From: Ophiothrix spiculata
Lineage: Eukaryota; Echinodermata; Ophiuroidea; Amphilepidida; Ophiotrichidae
NCBI GenBank assembly: GCA_000969725.1
Contig: JXSR01S073234.1
Strand: one strand, 5' to 3'
Length of the DNA stretch: 64,000 bases
In this document: positions 36,101-48,100 of the stretch, one piece after another
Position numbering within the stretch: the first letter of the stretch is position 1
Layout of the letters: each line of letters begins with the position of its first letter
Notes under the pieces: generated by a model
The model's input: only the letters and a program-made list of their open reading frames with translations
Databases searched by the model: none
What the model was told of the DNA's origin: nothing
Position numbers and translations under genes: made by a program

Positions 36101-39100
36101 AGGAGTTTGATAATCAAGAAGACAATATCCCTTCTGATTCTGAAGATAGTAGTGATGTGGAGATCGCTGTGAAAATAGAGGGTCCCCATGTTATACCAGA
36201 AATTGAGAAAATTAACCCAGTGCCAGATGAATGTAATCAAAATGTACCCGAAGTTGTTGTATCTGCAGATTTTGAAGAGCGTAATGACAAACAGACAGCT
36301 GTGAAAACAAAGGATCCCCTCATAACAACAGAAATTAAAGAAATTAAGTCCAGACCAAATGAAGCTTATCCATCTGATTCCAAAGATGTTAGTGATGTTA
36401 ACAAAGCTGTGAAATCGGAGGATCCTATCGTGCCAGCAGAAATTCAGGAGATCAAGTCAAGACCAGATGAAAGAAATCCCAATAACCCTGAAATCATTCC
36501 AGATCCAATTTCTACTAAATCGGAAGATGATATTGATGTATATGAAACCAAGGAAAAAGAAGATCCTTTAGTAGCAACAGAAATTAAGGAAATTAAGTCC
36601 AGGCCAGATCAGGATAATTCAGATTTCCCCCAAATCATTCCAGTCACAATTTCTACTGATTCTGAAGATAGTAATGATGTACAGGAAGCTATGCAATCAC
36701 AAGATCCTATAGTGACAACAGAAATTCAGGAAATTAAGTCAAGACCAGATGATGGTTATGGTAATCCAGATTCTTCAAAAATCATTCCAGAATCAATCTG
36801 CTTAGAATATGAGCAGGATGATAATGATGTTAATGAAATTGAGAAAACAGAGGATTCTCTTGTGCCATCAGACATTAAGGAAATTAAATCAAGGCCGGAT
36901 AAAAGCTCTCAAAATCAAAATGTTTCCCCAATCATTCCAGAAGAAATATCATCTGGTTCAGAAGATGGTAATAGTGATATGATTGAAGATGTGAATGGAA
37001 CAAAAGATATTGTAGTAGATCATGACAAAATTGGCTCTGAACCATCAGAAACTTCTCCAGATGTTAATCCTGTGGAAATCTCAAAACCTGACGAGCATTC
37101 AGAAATTGATGATGTTAGTGACACAAATGAAGTACCAATTGAAGTTGACGAAATTTTGTTGGATGTTGAAACCCCATCAGCGGTTTTATTGAATGCTCAA
37201 AACAACCATGATCAACTTGTTCCTCCTATAATCAGTGATACAAAACCATGCATTTTGACTGAAATTCAAAAGCCAGACAAAGAATCTTGTATCGTGGATC
37301 ATGGTTCAGCTGATGATGGTACTTATAGCCAAAGTTCTGCTGATGATGTTATAGAATGTCAGTCAAGTGAAAATCTAAACCCAATTGAAGCATGTGGCAG
37401 AGATTTGAGCAATTCAGATGACAAAGTAATCATGAGGGATTTCAAACCGTCCTCTGATGCAAACCGGGAGAGTGGTGTAGTTTTAACATCAAGTGAGGAA
37501 GAATGGTCCGACTCGGGTGGATCTGACAGCTCAGGAGACAGCAGTGGGGAATACACAGTCAGAAGATTTGATGGGTATCCTGAACCACTAGCAGTTCTTG
37601 AGGAGGAAACTTTGCTACCTGAAGAATTCAGTGATGAAAATTCTGATTTATCAAATGGTCATAGAAAGACTGATAATTATGCAGATCCATTTGAAGGGAA
37701 ATGTCTCCCACTTAGTCCAGAACGAAGACAAGATATGATTCCTGATGGATCAGACAAAGGAGTTCTGATCTCTGAGCCTGAATCGGTCATCCCAATGAAT
37801 GCTATCAATATCGCTATGAACAATAATAACATGAACTTGAATAGCAACCAACATGACAATGGTATGTTAGACGGTGATGCAAAAGAGAGCCTGGCAATGG
37901 ATGATCTTCGTCACTTACACAAGAAATTAGAAGATACATACGCACAATCTCCTGAGCGTGTAGTTAAAGCTGCACCCATTGATGTAATGATACCAAATAA
38001 TGATAACATACAGTATAGCAAGGATATTGTGCAAGTGGAAACTAACAAAGTTGACGAACATCAAATAATAGAAAATGACAGAGATGAAAGACCAGAAAGC
38101 TTATTGCCACCAAATCAGCTTGCAATAACATCGTCATCTGAAGAATCGCTGGTTTACCATAGCGCAGAAGAAGACATTACATTATACCAAACTGCTCTTC
38201 AAGTTAACGACTCCAAATCATTTACACCAACTCCTCTGAAATTCTTTTCAGATGTTCAAGCTCAGAGTACTCCTATAAAGCCATCGGATGAATCCAAACC
38301 TGAAATTATTGATGAAATGGTAAACTATTTGCCTAAATGTTCTCAAGAAATTCCAAATAAGACTAAAATGGATCCTCCGAAATACACCAGCGTTGAAGAA
38401 ACACCCTTTCAGAATGAAGCAGTTTTAGTTACAGAGTTACCATTAAAAGATTTGATTGATTCTATCCCAGAAACTTATGATGGTGACGATTTTGAGAAAA
38501 AAATACCAGGTATGGAAAATTCTGTGAAGTTGGCACCGGATCAAATAGACGAGGCTACCAAAATAGCCTCTGAATTGCAGCAACTCCAGCAGGATGTACA
38601 CCAGATGTCGTCAATGATTCATAGATATATGTTACCCATCCAAGATCCCAACATGGCATCACTTCCACCCATGCCTAACAGTCAGCCAGGACTATCAAGT
38701 TTTGATTCTCCTCGATTTCTCACTTCAGCTCAGTTATCACCCATACCTGAAGAATTTCTCTCCAGATCAACATCTAGATCCAATTCCAACAGATCATCAC
38801 CTGATATGAAGAAATTGAAGCCATATGACCAATCCAACTCGCATATCTCAATCGTTGTTGATTCGGGCAGTCGATCTGAATCAGACGGGGATGCTGAGGT
38901 GGATGATAGATCACAGCATGCAGTAGCTTCTCAAATTACGCTGCCAATGGCAAGCTATGTTGATGAAGAAGACTTCTTATTTATTCCAAGTACACCCATG
39001 CCACAGGCTAGAGCAGAGCAACAACCTCATCACCAACAATGGCAGCAGGCGGAATCAGTTGTTGTCAAAGAGGAACTGAAGCCATTTATTGGTCAGGATT

Positions 39101-42100
39101 TTGTAGCAACAAAGGCTAAAATGAATCTACTTCTGCAAGTAATTACAGGAGGCAGACCTGGTGATGATACAGAATCTGAAGAAGGGTCACCTCCACCTAG
39201 AAGACCAAGACCTCAAAGTATTGAGGTTTTATCTGATAATGAAATCATTGACATCATAGATCTTAGTGAATCTCTGCCTATTCATCTTTCATCTTATGCT
39301 GATGAACCATTGATACAAAAGGAGGCGGTCATGTTAGAAGAAACTCCAATAAAATGGCCTGAAGCTCCACCCCAGGAAGACGCAGAAATCAATATCATCC
39401 AAATGACCTCAACTCTGAATCATAAACTCAAGCATATTGTTGTGCCATTGCAAGAACCTCACCCTAAGGAAGAAGTGATTGGGTCTGATGGCCTTTTCAA
39501 AGATTGGCTTGTTCACCATCCTGTTCCTGAAGCACCGGTCAACAGATCAGCCGTAATGGTCGAAGAAATGCCTATCAAGTGGCCAGTGGACTGGCAACCA
39601 GAAACAAGGGATGTGGGGAATCAAATAGCATATCGTGATGAAGATATGGAAGAACAGAGCAGTGATGAAATGAGTGATCTTACATCAAATGAGGCAGAGA
39701 CATTAGCAGTAGGGAGAGAAGAATGTGAAATTGATACCAGAGTCAGCAAATCTCCAACTAGGCCTATTGCAGCCAGTCATAGCAATGATTTGTCCCGTAG
39801 AGGGATAGAGATGCCAGCAAAGTTGTTACAGGATGAACAGCCAAGAACAAAGAATGTTGAAATTCAAGTTGATATTGGAAACACCATATCCCAATTGACT
39901 GAATGTGCTGACACAGGTATCCCTGCTCTGATTATCAAACCAAGCCCCATCAGGCAGGTCAGGGATTCGGAACTAAAATCAACAGAAATGCAGATGCTTA
40001 GTGATGTTGAAAGTCATGTAAAACAACCACAATCAAATCAAGTAAATGCTTTCATACCAGAAATGCCAGATAGTGTATTGAGACCCAATGATGGCAAGCT
40101 TAGTATTGGAATCAATACATCTCCAGTGAATATACTACAAGGAGATGCTAATGAGAGTGAAGGAGTTCAAGAAACACTGAACAATGAAAATACAGCTTCT
40201 CAGGTCTACTTGGCTGAAGATATGGCTTTAAGAACTAACACTATTGGGACAAACACGCCTCTGAAGACTGCAATGGTGCCAATTATTGAAAAGACGGAAC
40301 ATAAACAGGTGAATATGGCTACAAATACATCTCCAATTAATGTACCAGCTGTAAGAAATATTCAGGAAAACGAAGACGGATGTGATGATGAAATCAGGGG
40401 AATTCTGTCAAATATGGTTGAAAACGTAGCTGAGAAAATAAGCACTGGGACAAACACATCCCCGTTGACTGCAATGGGACCAAACACTCGTCCTGTGATG
40501 TGTGATGCAGCAGTCATGACTGTATGTGATGCTGGTACAATGACAATAATGCCTGATCCGATTTCACAAGATGGTAGCGATCTTATTGAAGAAGGCCTCA
40601 CGGTTACGATGAGGAATTCAAGCACACAGGTTACACCGACAGCAGAACTAGAAAGGCTTGATGTCAGTGATCCCGTATTGTTTCAAACCAACGGACATCT
40701 GTGTTGGGAAGATAGTGAAGAAGATGATGATGATGATGTGTATTCAAATCAGGGAACATTGAATTCTTTCATTGAAGATACCAGAGTTACCAGAAGCACA
40801 TCTCCAATGAAATTGGACCATATGCACCCTGCTGATTTCAGTCCCAAACCTAGGTCACCAAAGAAGGAACACTTATTTGATTTGAGACAAAAATCCCCCA
40901 AGAGAAAATCAAAGCCCAGTGTTGATAAACAAGACTATTTTATCAATTCTTCAAGTGATGATGATAAAACCATGATCACTGAATTAGAAGATGATGATGA
41001 TGATGTTCTTTTAGAGAAGATTAGGCTTAGGAAACGAGCCACTGAATTAATTACTAAGAGAGCTCAAGATTATGCTAAGCAACTCAGAGAAAGAAATTTT
41101 AATGACAGTACTTCTTCAGATGAAAGTGATGTTGATGATGTCATGAGAAATGATTATGGCAATGAAGCTGATGTTGAAAGTGATCATAATTCAGATACCA
41201 GCAGTGACAAGCATCGATTTGAGCCGCAAGTTACTGAAATTGTTTTGAAAGAATTGAAAATGTCTGAAGAAGCGGGAGCTGCCTTGAAAGATAAATTAGC
41301 ACAGCTAGATGATGGTCAAAGGTCGTATCAAATGTCTCACGAATCTGGTGAGTCAGAAGTGACTCAAAAGTCAAAGAAATCATCAATTGAGCCTAAATTT
41401 ACTTCAGCATTAGGCAAGCTGTTTTCATCTTCAAGTTCAGAAACTTCAGATGCAACTATTGTTGACAAAAAGGAGTTTCCACATCGAAAATCAGTTCTTT
41501 CCAATGTAACATCATCTCCCTGTCAAACTGAACAAGTTTCGTCAAACACTATGCCTGAGTATAGGTCTAAAGTACTTCCTGTCATAAGTGAAGGGTCACC
41601 AAAACAACGGCAATGTCTCCCAACATTTTCTGATATCAGTAGCTTTGATTCTGATTATGCTGATGATGAAGACCTCCAGGCATTGAAAGCTTCTGGTGAA
41701 ACAATTGATCAGATGATGAAAGAGTTTGAAGAGGATGACTATCCAGATACAACTGAACCTGAACTGCTTGCCCTTGTGGATGAAGATGATGCTTATCGGA
41801 AAAGCTTGACACCGACTCCCAGAGATTACCCAACATCCGCCCCAGCAGATATATCATTAGTGAAGTACAAGTCAACAGGAACTCCAACAGAAGGTGGCGT
41901 TGCCTTTCAGGACACTGTTCCCTTTGATGAGAGTGTAAACGCTAATGATATGAGTGACTTGCGGCTTCATTTGTCACCTCTGTCGCCCGTGAAATCTGAA
42001 TGGCTTGTGGTTGATCTTGATGATTCATTGAAGAAAAAATCAAAATATGATGGTCTGTCTTGTCATATGAAAATGTCAAATGATGTTTCTAAGGATGGAA

Positions 42101-45100
42101 AAATAAAACCAGATATGAAACTAGATTTCCAAGATCATAGTGAATATTCCCCATTATTATCCAGTAGTGGAGTATTCACTTCTAGCCAACCAATTAAAGA
42201 TCCTCTGATGTCTACTAAAGATAGTGATGAGGCAGATCTAAGTGATATTCATGATGCGTATAAAGACCTCCTGGAAGCTCCAGACTCGAATCTCTATGGT
42301 AGGTTTGACATCTCTCCTACCAACGCATGCACTCAGACTGATGCAGAGACTGAGTCTGTGACATCACATGCTACTAGTACAGCAACTCAAGATATGAGCA
42401 TTGAAACGGATAGACAGATGTCACACAGGTCATGGACTAGCCCAGAGCTGGAGTCGCTCCGTGATGATAAGGAATTTGTGTACAGCAAAATTGGAAATAC
42501 CATGGAGAGACGAGATGTGTCAGTGGAGTTGATGGAAGCTCAGATGATGCATGGAATGGGTGAGATGGATGCCATGCTCAAATTCATGGATAGTGATCTT
42601 CCCGCTGAAGAATGGTACAAGCAAAGAAGACTCGCACAGGAACAGCAGAACACATTGGTGAAGAATATTGTCAAAAAACAAGAAACTGTTGTTAGAGAAG
42701 TCAGCATGAAGGTGTACAGTTCACATAAGACACTAAGTCGTAGAAGCAGTCAAGACTCTACATCTGTACATAGTCAAAGTGTCAGTCCTAGAATTTTCAA
42801 GACATCAGCAGATTTAGATTTGTCTTCACTACAGAGACCTTCTACGCAACCAGCAATATTATCGTCCAGTCGTACAACACCAAGTCAATATCGGAGGTTT
42901 TTACAGAATCTTCGCAAGGGCATAGTCACAGCCACAGCGACACAGGAAGAAGGGCATAACGATGTGCAAAGTTTGCTGGAGGAATCTCAGATGACGAGGG
43001 CTAACTCTAGGGCAGAAATAGCTCGGGCAAAGATGGATCTTAACAACCATTCCAAGCATAATGGCTATGACAGGTCTGATGAGAGTGGTGATGGTAGACA
43101 GATGGTATCAAGATCCTATTCTGCTCCAGCTGGGAGTCAAAGACACCAAGCTATTATAGACAATGGCATAAGAAGACTTAGTGGGGAGATTGAGGTAAGA
43201 TTCACTGTGTAATACTTATTTCAGAGTACACATCATTGCAAAGTACCATGATAGCAAGATTTTTCAACTTTGGAATTATAAAAACAGTGGTGGAAAAATC
43301 AGGCTCGCAAAATTTATATCATATACCAACATTCATGATATAATTATCATCATTTTCCACCCACACATCACTTATTATCATCTGTACCAACTCATCCTAC
43401 AAAAGCTACAAAAATGCCTCAGAAAAGTGCGCGCAAACCGGCTCTACGGTCTCGATCAAAATCAGAGAATCCAACAGAGCCAAATTCAGCAACCATGGAT
43501 CCGACGACCAGCGATAGTGATAAATGTGATAAGCTGATAAATCTATTCTTTTGTAGTTTTATCACAGTGCAACAGACTGCACAATTTTTTTGCAACTGTC
43601 CTACTTTATGCATTACATTTTAGCTAAACTAAGTGTTACAAAACATTGAAACCAGCTTTAGAACTTTGCAGAAATGCATGCATTTTACGTTCATAATTTC
43701 TATAATGATAATGGAATTAACAATTTGGACTCAGTACTCCGTAGTTTTGATTGGTATGTTAATCCTATAGGAGGGCCGCCATCTTGGATTTTTTTGTCGT
43801 GCTTAGAGATGAGTTATTGTACCTCCCCCATTTCATAGGATGTGCATGTGACACCTCAAAACTCTTTTGAACTGAAATCATTGGAAATTACGAGTATCTA
43901 GCTTACGGACACAATTTGTCATATAATAAAATGCATACACTGTTAATGGTTAAATACCCATTAACTCGATCTGCCTGGCTGTCAAGCGCGTTGAACAAAT
44001 CCAAAGGTAGGAAAACGTAAGTCCATGATGGTGGCGAACACAGTTTATACTTTTTTAAATCCTTGATAAGTAATCATGTTTTTTTCATTCCTAGCTATAG
44101 TAAGAAAATTTATGGCAACTTCAGCTGTAGTAATAATGCAATATGCATTTGTCCAATATGACATTTTACATTTTAAACGTAGTGATTAAACAGTTATTTT
44201 AGTATCTGTTTTAATGAACTCAATTTTGGTGACAAATTGTCTGCCAAGCTCATGAAATTTTAAAATTTTCTAGAAAGCAAGACAAACCTAAAAAACTATA
44301 GAACCAACAAATTCAGTGTGTGAAATCCACTTATCGGCTAACTAGGTTTGGATAAGAGAGACAATTTGGTGTAAAATATCTGCAACGCTTATTAACGTAA
44401 AATATTGAAAGGTTATCCTAGCGCAGAAAATAACTTTACTACTCAAGAGGTATAAATAAGTGAGGTATAAATGTGTGATGTATACCAATGAGCTTTGTAG
44501 ATGGGGTAAGGACATATTAAAGGCAAATTTTGGGATTTAAATTTCAAACATTCATTTTTGCAATAAGATATTTTAAAGGGGCAGTTCATGATCCACTTTT
44601 CATCCTCAAGGTCACCTCTATCAAAACTGAGTTTTTTAGCTTATAAGAATCCTCAACTGGTGTATGTTACGATCCCAAAACCATTCTTTCAAATATGCTT
44701 GCATTTTTGAGAAAAGTGAGAAAATGTGTCATTTTCTAATTACTGGCGGGGCCCCGACAGTAATTACAACACAGTAACCTATGGGGATTATCAAAATGCT
44801 GAAAAGCTTGTAACTTGGAAACGAACGGTCGGAATCAAATGAAATTTTCAGTATATATTTATCTTGTACTCTTTTTTTATTTAGCTTAAAAAGAGGCAAA
44901 GTTTTTGTCACATCAAAATCATAAATTGCACCTTTAATACATCTTATAAAGAGAATATAAAAGTGTCAGCAATCGCACTTCATGTAATATAATTTAAAAA
45001 TTGTGCATTCCAAATTAATTTAAAAATAAAAACCAACTGACATTTTGGTGGTAATATTTTGATCATGTAATTTAGCAATCCTAATAACTGAATTCTCTTT

Positions 45101-48100
45101 TAAATATCAACTAGTTTGCCCCAGATCATCATCACTAATCATTTTCAGGTTTTCAAGCTGTAATACTATTGCTGTGATTAGATATTTCTATAGGACCTGA
45201 TTTTAATGTCGATGTGCTTCTAGTCAGGTGTGAAATCCAATTAGCCAGAGAAAGATGGATGGCTGATAATGTCAGCTCAAATGGGCGACCCTTAACATTT
45301 TACCATTTTTATGCGATACATGTAGATGTCATTGCTGTAAACCATTCCTGGGTGTTTTTATTTGTTTTGTTTTTTGAGGAGATTTGTTTTTGAGAGCGAT
45401 AATAATAAAATAATTGGAAAATAGTGACAAATTCACCCAAATTTGTCACTTTGGATACTTTTAAAAATATAATAATAATAAATATTTTCTGACTGACCGA
45501 CCCCATTTTTCAGAAATTCCACTTTAAGGCAACACAATAATTTTTCTTTTGGCTTATCCTAATTTTACCCATTGTTCCATGCAAAGGGCCTTTATAGGAC
45601 TTTTATCCATTTCTGAAAACATATTTTGACTAAATCTGTTGTAAAAATTGGTTTATCTTTTGGCAGATTTGGGCTGGAGACTTTCCTATCTCTTTTTTTA
45701 CCTTTGAAAGTTATGAGTGCAATTTACATCGTAAATGGTTTTCATTAAAGTGTTTTGTTATTTTTTTTTTCATTGGGCATTATGACAAACATAACAAATT
45801 TTATAGAGCCCTTTTTAAGCATAATGCAAAATTAAATAACTAGTACAAAGGTTTTGAATAATATTGTCAAGTCTTGTTCACCTGTGATTTAATGAATAAT
45901 TTATTACTCTTTCATTAGCGTAAATATTGTGGACATATATTGCATAGAAACAGCCTTTAATGAAAACACTTTAATGAACAAACCATTACAATTCAATAAT
46001 GTTTTTTATTTATTACTAAATTTAGATTTGTTGACTTTACATTTATTGATTTATTTTCTTTTCCACTTTGTGAAAAAGCTACTTCATATACAATTCTTTT
46101 GGGAAATTTGCAATTCCAATATTCAGAACAGATTCGCTTGATCTGTTTTTGGAGTATTCATTTTGGTTAAATAACTATTCATTACTATAAAGGTTATGCG
46201 TTGAGAACTAGGTCAAATTATGAAGGGTTATTAATGATTAACAGACACTAGGGTGCATGTAAATGGTAGTACTTGCCATTTGCAAAGTAGTTTATCAGTA
46301 CATTTTATTGGAGTTTATGACATTGCAAATGTCAAAATTAATTAATTCCAGATTTTCAAGATTTTGATATAATTTTTAGTATGAGTTATTTTGGTTAGGA
46401 TATGTTGCCTTTCTTGTCATATGCAAAATAGAAATGACTTGTTGTCACCATTGGATGAGATATTTAAACATCAATTGATTGATTTCATCATTATTTTCAA
46501 ATGATTTGCTGAAAAAGGCCAAATATCATGAATCCCATGTATAACAAAATATACAATATATATACAAAAAAGTCATTGAAAAGAAATAACATCAAATATG
46601 ATTTTGTGTTCGAAAAAGGATATTAACATTTCACCTTTGTATATTTCTTCCTCTCTGTTTTTGTTTTAACAATTAAAAAAATACACTTTATTATTGATTA
46701 ATAAAGGTGGATGCTAAAAGATAAAAAAATCGCTCACCACATAGCCAGGGGCAAACCAGAAATACACAGAGCAAAACGATTGGAATAATGCAATTCAAGA
46801 CCAGCTTATTTATTTTATTTTATTTTATTTTTTGGTGGGGAATGCAAGCCTGATATGAAACACATTGTTCAATGTATCAAAAACTTCATGTTGAAATATC
46901 AAGCAATAAATAACAACATTGTGGTCACTGTAATTTATTTTCAGGATGCTGTAGATCGTGAGATAGAGTGTTTGAGGGCAGCATCGGCCGCCTTGAGTTC
47001 TTCTTCAGACTCCCTGGCTGAGGATCACAGACCCATGTCTACAGACATATGGAGGCCTAAAGATGTCAGAAGGAGTAGCACTACCCTACCTCCTTATGAC
47101 AATGAAAGGTAGGTGTTACCATAAAGATAGTAGTACAGGGAGGAATCAAGCTCAACCCACACTTCTGCTAGACTTTTGCTTCTGCTTCTGCTTAGATACT
47201 TCGCAACACTCCAATTGGAGTCAAACGCAAAGCTCTCTGGTCCTAGATGGAAACTTTTGAAGGTATAGGCAACATGACCAGGAAAGTTTTCCCTACTCTT
47301 TTCGAATAGCCTGTGACATTCTTTTACATCCGACAGTGTGTCAGGAACACTTCAGATGGGACCAACAGCTTTACGTGCCTTCCGAAGCACGAAGCAAGTA
47401 GAGTAAAGTTTTTTGCCTAAGGAAACAAGGAGAAGTGCCAGGACCAGGGCTCGACCCCACGACAGATGTATAGAATGCGATTACGAGTCCAACGCTCTAA
47501 CCGCTTGGCCACACTCCCCTTCTGTTGGAAACAAGAAGAACCGTAAGGAAACAAAAGTCAGTTTCCAACAACAGAAAATTAATTCATCAATACCATGCCA
47601 AGAGTGAATAGATTTTGGAAAGTCCTATAGCCTTGGTCATGGCCATAACTACATACAAAAAGAGTGATGTTGTACTGTGAATTTTTAAAGTGATGTCAAA
47701 ACATACCATTGTTTATGACATTAAAAAGTAAAGGCAGTAGATCAATACCAGGTGTCACATGAGACCGGCAATTATGTCATGAATAAATGAAACACAGCAA
47801 ATACATAAAAAACCTCAACAGGTGGTTGAAGCTGTTTTTCCCCACACTTCTTGTGTAATAACAGAAATGTCAACTTCTTCTATTTTGGCATTTGTGTCAG
47901 TGTAAAGTTTGAAATTCTTGACCTAAAACCAAGTGAACTTATATATCTCCTTATTATTTGGAATTTGGAATTCTTATACGCATATATTGACATGAATTTT
48001 AAACTGGGCAACCACACAACGTAAATGACAGTCAGCGAAAAAATCACTGACCATTCAGGATTTGAACCTGTGACCTTGGCATTACTAGCACCATGCTCTA

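Larger units (their letters stand above)
43195..46944 (+). other. Intron after the giant exon
   Basis: 3.75 kb bounded by GTAAGA and TTATTTTCAG. It contains a candidate coding fragment near 43423, a TTAA element and a partial family E copy. From 45600 to 46800 I see only AT-rich sequence. Confidence 0.8.

Noticed and set aside
43195-43212. Alternative C-terminus VRFTV after the giant exon
   Set aside because: It would need intron retention and would drop the START domain; the donor GTAAGA is strong.
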